NCBI RefSeq assembly: GCF_030409555.1
Contig: NZ_JAUFPU010000001.1
Location: forward strand, 186,001-250,000
Length of the DNA stretch: 64,000 nucleotides
Direction: 5' to 3'
Source: Chitinimonas viridis
Lineage (GTDB): Bacteria > Pseudomonadota > Gammaproteobacteria > Burkholderiales > Chitinimonadaceae
Under the pieces are notes generated by a model. The model was not told the DNA's origin. It did not search any database and was given only the letters and a program-made list of their open reading frames with translations. This document shows, one piece after another, positions 33,680-41,955 of the stretch (within the stretch, counting starts at the first letter, position 1; each line of letters begins with the position of its first letter). The translations under genes were made by a program, and so were the position numbers.

Positions 33680-33709
33680 GCAATCAGCCCTTGAATGGTT
33701 CTAGCGGCT

Positions 33710-34600
33710 TTACTCCGTCTTACCAGCAAACGCCGCCTGCATGGCGCGATCACGCTTGGCCTGGGCTGATAGCATCAAGCGGTTGGAGATCACCACAAAG
33801 ACGGTGACGATGACAATCACCACGGTAGCCAGCGCATTCACTTCCGGTGTGGGGCCGATACGCACCGAGGAGAAGATCCACTGCGGCAAGGTGGTCGAAC
33901 CAGGGCCCGACAGGAAGGCCGTCAGCACATAGTCATCCAGCGACAGGGTGAAACTCAGCAACCAACCGGACACCAGGGCCGGCGCAATCACCGGTATGGT
34001 GATGACGAAGAACACCTTGAACGGGTGGCAACCGAGGTCCATTGCGGCGTCTTCCAGCGAGCGATCCAGCTCCTTCAGTCGTGCCTGCACCAGTACCGCC
34101 ACATAGGCCATGCACAGCGTGGTATGGCCTATCCAGATAGTGATCATCCCCCGCTCGCCAAACGCCCAGCAACCCAGGCGAGTGAACAGGCCACCCGGAT
34201 CATCGGCCGAGCAGCCCAGGCTGGACTGCAGGGAGACGAACAGCAGCAGCATGGACAAACCCACGATCACTTCGGGCATCACCATCGGTGCGGTAGTCAG
34301 GCCAGCAAACAACGAGTGCCCGCGGAAGGCGCCGAAACGAGCCAGTACAAAGCCAGCCACCGTGCCCAGCACCACCGCCAGGGTGGCGGCAAGGAAGGCA
34401 ATCTTGAAGCTCAGGCCTGCAGCCGCGAGCAGGTCGTCGTTGTTGAACATCTCGCCATACCACTTGAGCGAGAAGCCACCCCACACCGTGACCAGGCGTG
34501 ATTCGTTGAAGGAGTAGATGATCAGGCTGGCGATGGGCGCATACAGAAAGAAAAAGCCCAGCAGCATGAATAGCTTGTTGGCAGTTGGCATCTTGTTCAT
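33710..34600 (-). CDS. potI: polyamine ABC transporter permease PotI (SpuH)
   Basis: The 296-residue inner-membrane permease has six predicted helices and the EAA loop near DAAMDLGCHPFKVFFVITIP. It pairs with PotH to form the membrane channel of a putrescine/spermidine importer. Its ATG overlaps the potH stop (ATGA), so translation is coupled. The opening matches PotI/SpuH (FMLLGFFFLYAPIASLIIYS). A second Met three codons in is an alternative start. It is the last gene of the operon. Confidence 0.95.
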   Translation of the reverse strand: MNKMPTANKLFMLLGFFFLYAPIASLIIYSFNESRLVTVWGGFSLKWYGEMFNNDDLLAAAGLSFKIAFLAATLAVVLGTVAGFVLARFGAFRGHSLFAGLTTAPMVMPEVIVGLSMLLLFVSLQSSLGCSADDPGGLFTRLGCWAFGERGMITIWIGHTTLCMAYVAVLVQARLKELDRSLEDAAMDLGCHPFKVFFVITIPVIAPALVSGWLLSFTLSLDDYVLTAFLSGPGSTTLPQWIFSSVRIGPTPEVNALATVVIVIVTVFVVISNRLMLSAQAKRDRAMQAAFAGKTE

Positions 34601-35568
34601 TGCGCAGCCTCCTGCTGTTTCTGCTCAAAGCGATGGAACCAGATGATGGGTGCGATCAGCAGCGCCAGCATCACCACGGCCACGGCGGCGGCCTGCGGCC
34701 AGTCCAGGTTGGCGCCGAAGTCATCCATCAGCTTGTTGCCGATGAAGACCACATCACCGCCCCCCAACAGCGCCGGAATCACATATTCACCCACGGCTGG
34801 GATGAACACCATCATGCAGCCGGCGATGATACCGGCCTTGGACAGCGGCAAGGTGATGCGGAAGAAGGTAGTGACCTTGCTCGCCCCCAGATCGGCAGCC
34901 GCTTCGAACAGGCGGCCATCCAGCTTCACCAGGGTGGAGTACAGCGGCAATATCATGAACGGCAGGTAGTTGTAGACCATGCCTATCACCACCGAGAACG
35001 GTGTGTAGAGCATTTCCAGCGGTGCATCGATCAGCCCCATGGACATCAGCACATTGTTGATGACGCCATTGGGCTTGAGTATGCCTATCCAGGCATAGAC
35101 CCGCAGCAGGAAGGAGGTCCAGAACGGAATCATCACCAGCATCAGCAAGGTGTTGCGGGTGGCCTCGTTGGCGCGGGCGATGTTATAGGCCAATGGGTAG
35201 CCTATCAGCAGCGTCAGCAGCATGGTGTAGAGCGCCAGCTTGATGGCATTGCCATAGGCCACCACGTACTGGCTCTCTTCCTTCGCTTGCTCCCAGGTGG
35301 TTTCCGGGTCGAACAGCGAGTGATAGAACGCCTTGCCCTCGTCCAGGATGGTGCTGTACTTGGTGGTATCCAGCACGATGGTGGTGGTGTTTTCCTCCTG
35401 GGTCACCAGGGGGGTGTAGGGCGGTTGCGCAATATCGGGCTGGGCGAAGCTGATCTTCAGCACAAAGAAGAACGGCAGCGCAAAGAAGAACAGCAGCCAG
35501 AAATACGGTAGCGCAATCACGCCGGTGCGGCCCGAGGGCAGCCAGCGATGCAAGAGGGATTTGATCAT
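34597..35568 (-). CDS. potH: polyamine ABC transporter permease PotH (SpuG)
   Basis: The 323-residue permease has a long periplasmic loop after the first helix (QEENTTTIVLDTTKYSTILD), as in PotH, and the EAA motif EAAADLGASKVTTFFRITLP that docks with the ATPase. It starts 4 nt inside the end of potG (ATGA overlap) and overlaps potI in the same way, showing a tightly coupled potG-potH-potI unit. Confidence 0.95.
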   Translation of the reverse strand: MIKSLLHRWLPSGRTGVIALPYFWLLFFFALPFFFVLKISFAQPDIAQPPYTPLVTQEENTTTIVLDTTKYSTILDEGKAFYHSLFDPETTWEQAKEESQYVVAYGNAIKLALYTMLLTLLIGYPLAYNIARANEATRNTLLMLVMIPFWTSFLLRVYAWIGILKPNGVINNVLMSMGLIDAPLEMLYTPFSVVIGMVYNYLPFMILPLYSTLVKLDGRLFEAAADLGASKVTTFFRITLPLSKAGIIAGCMMVFIPAVGEYVIPALLGGGDVVFIGNKLMDDFGANLDWPQAAAVAVVMLALLIAPIIWFHRFEQKQQEAAQ

Positions 35569-36686
35569 GATGTCAGCACCACACCTGCGTCATCCCCCCA
35601 CTTCACCACCACGTCTTCGTTCCAGGTAGCCGGTTTTTCGCTGCCCCAGACATTGGACGGCACATTGGCCATGACGATGCGGCCGGAGGCCAGCTTGACG
35701 TGGTAGACCGAGTGGGAGCCCAGATACGCCACATCGTGTACCTTGCCCTCAGCCCAGTTGTATTGCGCATCCGGTTTTTCCCGGCACAGCACGACGTCTT
35801 CCGGGCGGACCGAATACCACACAGTCATGCCCTTGGGGCCGGTAATGCCGTGGTCCACATAGATGCCGCGTGCCAGCTCAGGGCTTTCGATGACGATATG
35901 GTCGGGCTCGTCTACCGACAGCCGGCCTTCGAAGATATTGGTGGAGCCAATGAACTCGGCGGTAAAGCGGCAGCTCGGGTATTCGTAGATCTCACGCGGG
36001 CCGCCCACCTGCATCAGCTTGCCTTCGCTCATGATGGCGATACGGCTGGCCATGGTCATGGCCTCTTCCTGGTCGTGGGTCACCATGATGCAGGTCACGC
36101 CTACGGTCTCGATCACATTGACCAGTTCGAACTGGGTCTGTACCCGCAGTTTCTTGTCCAGGGCACCCAAGGGCTCATCCAGTAGCAGCAGCTTGGGCCG
36201 CTTGGCCAGCGAACGGGCCAGTGCCACCCGTTGCTGCTGGCCGCCCGACAGCTGGTGCGGCTTGCGCTTGGCGTACTTGCGCATCTGCACCAGGTCCAGC
36301 ATCTTGCCTACCCGGTCAATGATCTCATCCTTGGGCAGCTTGTCCTGCTTGAGGCCAAAGGCAATGTTCTGCTCCACCGTCATGTGCGGAAACAGCGCAT
36401 AGCTCTGGAACATCATATTCACTGGCCGCACATAGGGCTGCAGGTCAGTGATGTCCTGGCCATCTAGGATGATGCGGCCTTCGGTGGGATGCTCCATGCC
36501 CGCCAGCATCCGCAGCAGGGTGGACTTGCCTGAGCCCGAGCTACCCAGCAGGGCAAATATCTCGTTCTTGGGGATGACCAGATCCACATCGTCAACCGCA
36601 TAGAAATCACCGAATTTCTTGGTGACGCCCTTGATCTCAAGGTAGTGCTGCTTGTTGTCGCCTGCTGCGACTTCCGTTACCGCCAC
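35565..36686 (-). CDS. potG: polyamine ABC transporter ATP-binding protein PotG (SpuF)
   Basis: The 373-residue ATPase has Walker A GSSGSGKST (48-56), signature LSGGQQQ (146-152), Walker B LLLLDEP (166-172), the H-loop VTHDQEEA and a C-terminal TOBE-type regulatory domain. It energises polyamine import. I chose a GTG start at 36686 because GGAG lies 8 nt upstream; the ATG six codons earlier has no ribosome-binding site and would overlap that GGAG. A terminator and a large palindrome separate it from potF. Confidence 0.94.
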   Translation of the reverse strand: MAVTEVAAGDNKQHYLEIKGVTKKFGDFYAVDDVDLVIPKNEIFALLGSSGSGKSTLLRMLAGMEHPTEGRIILDGQDITDLQPYVRPVNMMFQSYALFPHMTVEQNIAFGLKQDKLPKDEIIDRVGKMLDLVQMRKYAKRKPHQLSGGQQQRVALARSLAKRPKLLLLDEPLGALDKKLRVQTQFELVNVIETVGVTCIMVTHDQEEAMTMASRIAIMSEGKLMQVGGPREIYEYPSCRFTAEFIGSTNIFEGRLSVDEPDHIVIESPELARGIYVDHGITGPKGMTVWYSVRPEDVVLCREKPDAQYNWAEGKVHDVAYLGSHSVYHVKLASGRIVMANVPSNVWGSEKPATWNEDVVVKWGDDAGVVLTS

Positions 36687-36718
36687 GATAGAAACTCCAT
36701 ACAAGGTTTGGTCATTGC

Positions 36719-36760
36719 CAAATCAAACGCGCAACGCCATCGGCACGTGCGTTTGATTTG
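36719..36760. other. palindrome upstream of potG
   Basis: A perfect 12-bp inverted repeat CAAATCAAACGC/GCGTTTGATTTG with an 18-nt loop lies between potF and potG, ending about 33 nt from the potG start. It could be an RNA hairpin protecting the potGHI message after processing, or an operator. Confidence 0.6.
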
Positions 36761-36781
36761 GAAACGAGGGCATATCTTCGC

Positions 36782-36809
36782 AAAAAAGGCCGACCTTTTG
36801 TGATCGGCC
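36782..36809 (-). terminator. internal terminator between potF and potG
   Basis: On the minus strand, stem GGCCGA/TCGGCC with a 10-nt loop is followed by T6, 15 nt after the potF stop. Partial readthrough here would make much more binding protein than transporter, a common design in ABC importers. Confidence 0.8.
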
Positions 36810-36823
36810 CTTCGATTGTCAGC

Positions 36824-37921
36824 CTATTTGGCCGATTTGAACTGGTTGAAATACTTGGTGATCAGCTTCTGGGCAGCGGGCTCGATGGGCTTTTTGGCCT
36901 GTAGCTTGCTGAGTGCTTCCTGGTTCATGAAGATCTTGGGGTCGCTGGCGATCTTCTTGTCCACGAACGGCGCCGACTTGGTATTCGGGTTCGCGTAATT
37001 CACGTAGTTCGATATCTCTGCCACCACCTTGGGATCCAGGATGTAGTTGATCCAGGCCAGGGCGTTGGCGGCATTCTTGCTGTCCTTGGGGATAGCCATA
37101 TTGTCTATCCACAGTATGGTGCCCTTCTTGGGTACCACATACTCGATCTTCTGGTTGTTCTTGGCCTCGACCGCCCTATCCTTGGCGATATAGGTATCAC
37201 CGTTGAACGACATGGCAACGCAGACGTCGCCATTGGCCAGCAGGTCTATGGGCGAGGAGTTGAACACGCGCACATCCTTGCGCACCTTTTTCAATACTTC
37301 GGTGGCCGCCTTCAGGGTGGCGTCGGAATGGTCGTTGGCATCCTTGCCGAGGTAGATATTGACCATGGAATACACATCGCTGCCGGTATCCATAAACGAG
37401 ATGCCGCAGGATTTCAGCTTGTTGGTGTATTTGGGATTGAAGATCAGTTCCCACTCATCCGCCGGCATGGGTTCGCTACCCAGCGCCTTCTTGACCTTGT
37501 CCACATTGATGCCAAAGGCGGTGGTGCCCCACATATATGGCACCAGGAACTTGTTGCCCGGGTCGGCTACTTCCGCCTTCTTCAGTATCTCGGGGTTCAG
37601 GTTGGCGTAATTCGGTATCTTGGATTTATCCAGCGGCAGGTAGATATTCGACTGGATCTGCTTGGCAGCGAACTCCAGCGAGGGCACCACGATATCGTAG
37701 CCCGACTTGCCGGTCAGCAGCTTGGCTTGCAGTGTTTCATTGCTGTCATAGACGTCGTACTTGATCTTGACGCTATTGGCCTTCTCGAAATTCGGCACCG
37801 TCTGCTCGCCGATATAGTCGTTCCAGTTGTAGATATTCAACTGGCCGGCGGCCTGAGCCTGAGCCGCCACACCCAACAGGGTGGCCGCTAATACGGTCAT
37901 CGCAAACTGCTTCCTAACCAT
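36824..37921 (-). CDS. potF: periplasmic putrescine-binding protein PotF (SpuD/SpuE type)
   Basis: The 365-residue protein has a signal peptide (1-24, ending AQAQA) and the PotF opening GQLNIYNWNDYIGEQTVPNF; SLEFAAKQIQSNIY and WGTTAFGINVDKV are typical. It captures putrescine or spermidine in the periplasm for PotGHI. The ATG at 37921 has GGAG 7 nt upstream. A terminator follows its stop, separating it from potG. Confidence 0.95.
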   Translation of the reverse strand: MVRKQFAMTVLAATLLGVAAQAQAAGQLNIYNWNDYIGEQTVPNFEKANSVKIKYDVYDSNETLQAKLLTGKSGYDIVVPSLEFAAKQIQSNIYLPLDKSKIPNYANLNPEILKKAEVADPGNKFLVPYMWGTTAFGINVDKVKKALGSEPMPADEWELIFNPKYTNKLKSCGISFMDTGSDVYSMVNIYLGKDANDHSDATLKAATEVLKKVRKDVRVFNSSPIDLLANGDVCVAMSFNGDTYIAKDRAVEAKNNQKIEYVVPKKGTILWIDNMAIPKDSKNAANALAWINYILDPKVVAEISNYVNYANPNTKSAPFVDKKIASDPKIFMNQEALSKLQAKKPIEPAAQKLITKYFNQFKSAK

Positions 37922-37983
37922 CGAATTTCTCCTGAGCGTTGAAATAATGCGGGGAAGGACTGCCGAAACGAATCTGCACGACA

Positions 37984-38003
37984 TCCAGGGGTAAGCCCCT
38001 GGA
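37984..38003. other. hairpin between spuC and potF (a)
   Basis: Perfect 8-bp stem TCCAGGGG/CCCCTGGA with loop TAAG, about 60 nt upstream of potF. Likely an RNA-processing or stability element in the spu transcript. Confidence 0.5.
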
Positions 38004-38025
38004 CGCGCTGAACAAAGCAGTGTCA

Positions 38026-38056
38026 TGCAACACGGCAGCCAGGCCGCCGTGTTGCA
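38026..38056. other. hairpin between spuC and potF (b)
   Basis: Perfect 11-bp stem TGCAACACGGC/GCCGTGTTGCA with a 9-nt loop, 9 nt after the spuC stop. No T-tract on the minus strand, so a 3'-protecting structure or weak terminator. Confidence 0.55.
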
Positions 38057-38064
38057 AGCATGAA

Positions 38065-39498
38065 TTACACCATACCAAGCTCGCGTGCCGTAAGGCCTAT
38101 GCACAAGGCGGCTTTCTCGACCAGCTCGTCTATCTCCGACTTGTTCATCACCAAGGGCGGGCTCAACAGCATACGGTCACCAGTGGCGCGCATGATGAGG
38201 TTGTTCTTGAAGCAGTAATCGCGGCACTTGAGGCCGATCTCGTAGCCGTTGGCAAAGCGCTTGCGGCTGGCCTTGTCTTCAGTCAGCTGCATACCTGCCA
38301 CCAGGCCGGCGCCATCGATCTGCCCCACCAGCGGCGAGGCATCCAGCGCTTCGCGCAGTGCCTTCTGGAAGTACGGACCGGTCTCAGTCTTGACCCGCTC
38401 GATGATGCCGCCATCACGCAACAGCTTGATATTGGCCACGGCCACTGCAGCGGCAACCGGGTGGCCGGAGTAAGTCAGGCCGTGGTTGAAATCACCGCCA
38501 GCAATCAAGGGTTCGGCGATACGCTTGTGGATAGCCACGGCGCCCATGGGCACGTAGCCGCTGGTCAGGCCCTTGGCCAGGGTCATGGTGTCCGGCTCAA
38601 AGCCGAAATGCTGGTGGGCAAACCATTCGCCGGTACGGCCAAAGCCGCCGATGACTTCGTCGGCGCACAGCAGCACATCGTACTTGCGGCAGATACGCTG
38701 GATTTCTGGCCAGTAGGTTTCTGGCGGGAAAATCACCCCGCCGGCACCCTGGAAGGGCTCGCCGATAAAGGCGGCGACATTGTCTGCACCCAGCTCGAGG
38801 ATCTTTTCTTCTAGCTGGCGGGCACACTTGAGGCCGAATTCGGCCGGGCTCAGATCGCTGCCCTCGCCAAACCAGAATGGCTGGTCGATATGGGCGATAT
38901 TGGGGACCTGCGAAGGCATCTGCTCGTGCATATAGCCCATGCCACCCAGCGAGCCACCGGCGATGGTGGAGCCGTGGTAGCCGTTCTTGCGCGAGATGAT
39001 GTGTTTCTTGGCAGGTTTGCCCACCGATGCCCAATACTGGTGCACGATGCGCAGCACGGTATCGTTGCCCTCAGAGCCCGAGTTGCAATAGAAGAAATGC
39101 TCGAAGCCAGCCGGCGTCACTTCGCTGAGCAGCTGTGACAGCTCAATGATGGGCGGGTGGGTGGTCTTGAAGAAGGTGTTGTAGAACGGCAGTTCCATCA
39201 TCTGCTTGTAAGCCACTTCGGCAATCTCGCGGCGACCGTAGCCCACGTTCACGCACCACAGGCCGGCCATGCCGTCGATGATCTTGTTGCCATCGCTATC
39301 CCACAGATAGACACCCTCGGCACGCGTGATCACACGGCTGCCCTGCTTATTCAGCGAACCCATGTCGCTGAACGGGTGCAGATGGTGTGCTGCATCCATC
39401 TGCTGCCATTCCTGGGTGCTGCGGGCTGCAAACACGCTGCCGCTCGGCTTGTGGGCCTCGGCGTGAATGGCCGGGCGGGTGTCGAAGGGATTGCTCAT
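38065..39498 (-). CDS. spuC: putrescine-pyruvate aminotransferase SpuC (class III)
   Basis: The 477-residue PLP enzyme transfers the amino group of putrescine (or its gamma-glutamyl form) to pyruvate, giving 4-aminobutanal and L-alanine. Class III marks are SGSEGNDTVLR, CADEVIGGFGRTG (Asp280) and the Schiff-base Lys309 in TLAKGLTSGY. The opening region and length fit SpuC rather than ornithine or GABA transaminases. It sits between puuA and potF, as in the Pseudomonas spu operon. The alanine it makes explains the ald gene in the same block. Confidence 0.93.
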   Translation of the reverse strand: MSNPFDTRPAIHAEAHKPSGSVFAARSTQEWQQMDAAHHLHPFSDMGSLNKQGSRVITRAEGVYLWDSDGNKIIDGMAGLWCVNVGYGRREIAEVAYKQMMELPFYNTFFKTTHPPIIELSQLLSEVTPAGFEHFFYCNSGSEGNDTVLRIVHQYWASVGKPAKKHIISRKNGYHGSTIAGGSLGGMGYMHEQMPSQVPNIAHIDQPFWFGEGSDLSPAEFGLKCARQLEEKILELGADNVAAFIGEPFQGAGGVIFPPETYWPEIQRICRKYDVLLCADEVIGGFGRTGEWFAHQHFGFEPDTMTLAKGLTSGYVPMGAVAIHKRIAEPLIAGGDFNHGLTYSGHPVAAAVAVANIKLLRDGGIIERVKTETGPYFQKALREALDASPLVGQIDGAGLVAGMQLTEDKASRKRFANGYEIGLKCRDYCFKNNLIMRATGDRMLLSPPLVMNKSEIDELVEKAALCIGLTARELGMV

Positions 39499-39520
39499 TG
39501 GTTTCTCCAGTATTGACTTA

Positions 39521-39541
39521 CCGCTCCCGGCGGGGGAGCGG
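39521..39541. other. hairpin upstream of spuC
   Basis: 8-bp stem CCGCTCCC/GGGAGCGG with a 5-nt loop, just upstream of the spuC ribosome-binding region on the minus strand. It could modulate spuC translation or mark an RNA-processing site. Confidence 0.5.
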
Positions 39542-39656
39542 GTTGGGGTGGGGAGTCGCCGCCTTGCCGGCTGGCTGATGGTCGCAAGACCGACTCCTGC
39601 ACCGCGGCCCCGTTTCCGGTAGAAAAACGTGGCCGCATCTTGCGCCAGGGACGGCG

Positions 39657-40991
39657 TTATACATTAAGCAGCAGGTGGCTGCGCTCCCACGAGCTGATCA
39701 CGCGGAAGAAAGTGTCGTATTCCTTCTCCTTCACCGCGCAGAAGGCATTGACGAAGTCGGCACCAAACACCTCGGCGATATCGGCCGAATCGCGCATCAG
39801 TTCGATGGCGTCTTCCAGGTGGCGTGGCAGTTCGTAGTCCAGATCGTAGCCACTGGTGGTCATGGGGTCGGAGGGCTTCAAACCCTTGATCATGCCCAGG
39901 TAGCCGCAGGCCAGGGTAGCGGCCATGGCCAGGTAGGGGTTGACGTCCACGCCCGGCACCCGGTTTTCCACCCGGCGTGCCTCGGGGCCGGAATTGGGCA
40001 CCCGTATGCCCACGGTGCGGTTGTCGTAACCCCACTGCAGGTTGATGGGGGCTGCGGTAAAGCGGCTCAGGCGGCGGTAGCTGTTCACGAACGGCGCCAT
40101 GATGGGCATCACGGCCGGCATATAGCGTTGCAGGCCGGCGATATAGCTGAGGAACAGATCAGACGGGCTGCCATCGGCATTGGAGAACACATTGTTGCCG
40201 TCACGCCCCACCACGCTCTGGTGGATATGCATGGCGCTGCCGGGCTCCTCCTGCATGGGCTTGGCCATGAAGGTGGCGTAGATGTTGTGGCGCAGCGCCG
40301 TCTCGCGTACCACCCGCTTGAACAGGAACACACGGTCGGCCAGGTCCAGGGCATCGCCGTGGACGAAGTTGATCTCCATCTGGCCGGCGCCCACCTCATG
40401 AATCAGGGTGTCCACGTCCAGCCGCATGGCGTCGCTGTATTCGTAGACGTCCTCGAAATAGGGGTCGAACTCGTTCACCGCGTCGATGCTATAGCTCATG
40501 CGGCCGGTCTCGGCCCGGCCAGTGCGGCCTACTGGTGGCTTGAGCGGAATATCGGGATCAATATTGCGCTCGACCAGATAGAACTCCAGCTCAGGCGCCA
40601 CCACCGGCTTCCAGCCCTTGTCCTCGAACAGCTTGAGCACCTTGCGCAGTACATAGCGGGGCGAGATATCGACCGGCGAACCGTCGAAATGCACGCAGTC
40701 ATGGATCACCAGGGCCGTGGGGTCTGGCGCCCAGGGCACCAGCCTGACCGTATTGAAGTCGGGTACGCAGACCACATCCGGGTCGGTAGGGCCGGTGATA
40801 TTGTCATCATCGGGCCAGTCGCCGGTCACGGTCTGAATCAGTACCGCCTTGGGCAGGCGCATATTGGCCGAATTGAACTGGCTCTTGGGCAGAATCTTGC
40901 CGCGTGCCACGCCCGTCATATCGGGGACGACGCACTCGACTTCGGTAATGCCGTATTCGCGGAAAAAGTCCTGGAATTGGTTCTGTGCCAT
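39657..40991 (-). CDS. puuA: gamma-glutamylputrescine synthetase (glutamine synthetase family; PuuA/SpuB)
   Basis: The 444-residue enzyme ligates glutamate to putrescine with ATP. It has the glutamine-synthetase catalytic layout: ELEFYLVERN, GQMEINFVHGDALDLAD, MHIHQSV, and the PINLQWGYDNRTVGIRVP and ENRVPGVDVNPYLAMAA blocks. Its opening (VECVVPDMTGVARGKILPKS) is that of the polyamine branch, not GlnA, and the GlnA adenylylation site is absent. It lies in the spuA-spuB-spuC order of Pseudomonas. Confidence 0.93.
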   Translation of the reverse strand: MAQNQFQDFFREYGITEVECVVPDMTGVARGKILPKSQFNSANMRLPKAVLIQTVTGDWPDDDNITGPTDPDVVCVPDFNTVRLVPWAPDPTALVIHDCVHFDGSPVDISPRYVLRKVLKLFEDKGWKPVVAPELEFYLVERNIDPDIPLKPPVGRTGRAETGRMSYSIDAVNEFDPYFEDVYEYSDAMRLDVDTLIHEVGAGQMEINFVHGDALDLADRVFLFKRVVRETALRHNIYATFMAKPMQEEPGSAMHIHQSVVGRDGNNVFSNADGSPSDLFLSYIAGLQRYMPAVMPIMAPFVNSYRRLSRFTAAPINLQWGYDNRTVGIRVPNSGPEARRVENRVPGVDVNPYLAMAATLACGYLGMIKGLKPSDPMTTSGYDLDYELPRHLEDAIELMRDSADIAEVFGADFVNAFCAVKEKEYDTFFRVISSWERSHLLLNV

Positions 40992-41048
40992 GCTAGTTTT
41001 TCGCCGCTGTGCGGCGAACCTCCGGTTGTTGGCAAGCCGGCAAACATT

Positions 41049-41084
41049 GGAAAGCGCGGCGGGGGGGATTCCCCGTCGCTTTCC
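41049..41084. other. large hairpin between puuD and puuA
   Basis: GGAAAGCG/CGCTTTCC with an inner G-run/C-run stem forms a strong two-part hairpin, preceded by CGCCGC/GCGGCG nearer puuA. No T-tract on the minus strand. Possible attenuator or mRNA-stability element. Confidence 0.55.
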
Positions 41085-41111
41085 GACGTTTCCCTCAACG
41101 GTGGTACACCG

Positions 41112-41870
41112 TCAACGGCTCGCTTGGTAGCGCCGGCAATCCTCACCAAACGCCTTGAACAGGCTGGTCGAGAGTGGATTGTCAGCGTATTTCCACTCGG
41201 GGTGCCATTGCACCGCAAGTGCAAATCCTTTTGCATCCTTCACCGAGAAGGCTTCCACCAGGCCGTCCGGCGCCAGGGCCTCGGCCTGCAGGCCGGCGCC
41301 CAGGCGTTCCACGCCCTGGTTGTGTATGGAGTTGACGCTGTATTCGCTCAGGCCGCTGGTGCGCTGTATCAGGCCACCCTCGGTAAATTGCACCGGGTGC
41401 GCCGGGCCGTACTGCACTTCCAGTTCGGCCGCGCTGTCCTCGCGGTGATCCATCATGCCTGGCATTTCGTGCACTTTTTGCAGCAGCGAGCCGCCATGCA
41501 CCACGTTCATTTCCTGAAAACCACGGCAGATGGCAAACACTGGCATGCCGCGCTCGATAGCCAGCGCCATCAGCGGCATGGCGGTCTGATCCCGCGCGGT
41601 ATCGAGATGCTGCCCTTCCGGCAGGCTGGGGCCGTTGTAGCGTTGCGGGTCCACCATGGAAACACTGCCGGTAAACAAGAAACCGTCCACCATATCGAGC
41701 AAGGCACCGAAGTCCTGCATCTCCCCCAGGGCGGGGATCACGATAGCCAGGCAATCCGCCCCGCCGATCACGGCGGTGATGTACTTCTCACCCACGCAGT
41801 GGAAAGGATGCAGGCCAAGCTGCTTGCGGTCTGCGACGATGCCTACGACAGGTTTGCGTTTCATATCCAT
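41112..41870 (-). CDS. puuD: gamma-glutamyl-gamma-aminobutyrate hydrolase (class I amidotransferase fold; PuuD/SpuA)
   Basis: The 252-residue hydrolase removes glutamate from gamma-glutamyl-GABA. The catalytic triad is Cys115 (VFAICRGFQEMNV), His223 and Glu225 (AVQWHPEW). The opening RKPVVGIVADRKQLGLHPFH fits PuuD. It may start at the ATG at 41870 or at a second Met two codons later. It lies between ald and puuA, matching spuA at the head of the Pseudomonas operon. Confidence 0.92.
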   Translation of the reverse strand: MDMKRKPVVGIVADRKQLGLHPFHCVGEKYITAVIGGADCLAIVIPALGEMQDFGALLDMVDGFLFTGSVSMVDPQRYNGPSLPEGQHLDTARDQTAMPLMALAIERGMPVFAICRGFQEMNVVHGGSLLQKVHEMPGMMDHREDSAAELEVQYGPAHPVQFTEGGLIQRTSGLSEYSVNSIHNQGVERLGAGLQAEALAPDGLVEAFSVKDAKGFALAVQWHPEWKYADNPLSTSLFKAFGEDCRRYQASR

Positions 41871-41883
41871 GGTCTTGCGCTGT

Positions 41884-41903
41884 GCCCGGCAAACCAGCCG
41901 GGC
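41884..41903. other. hairpin between ald and puuD
   Basis: Perfect 7-bp stem GCCCGGC/GCCGGGC with loop AAACCA, close to the puuD start; a second imperfect GGCGG/CCGCC hairpin follows at 41921-41942 near the ald stop. Confidence 0.5.
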
Positions 41904-41955
41904 GGGGTTACATACACGGGCGGCGGGTGGTCACCCACCGCCCTCTGCCTTGCTA

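Larger units (their letters stand above)
33243..33709. other. intergenic region between the orphan binding protein and potI
   Basis: No gene is seen. It holds the pot operon terminator (33571-33605), one copy of the dispersed repeat (33656-33679) and presumably the promoter of the binding-protein gene at 33242. Confidence 0.5.
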
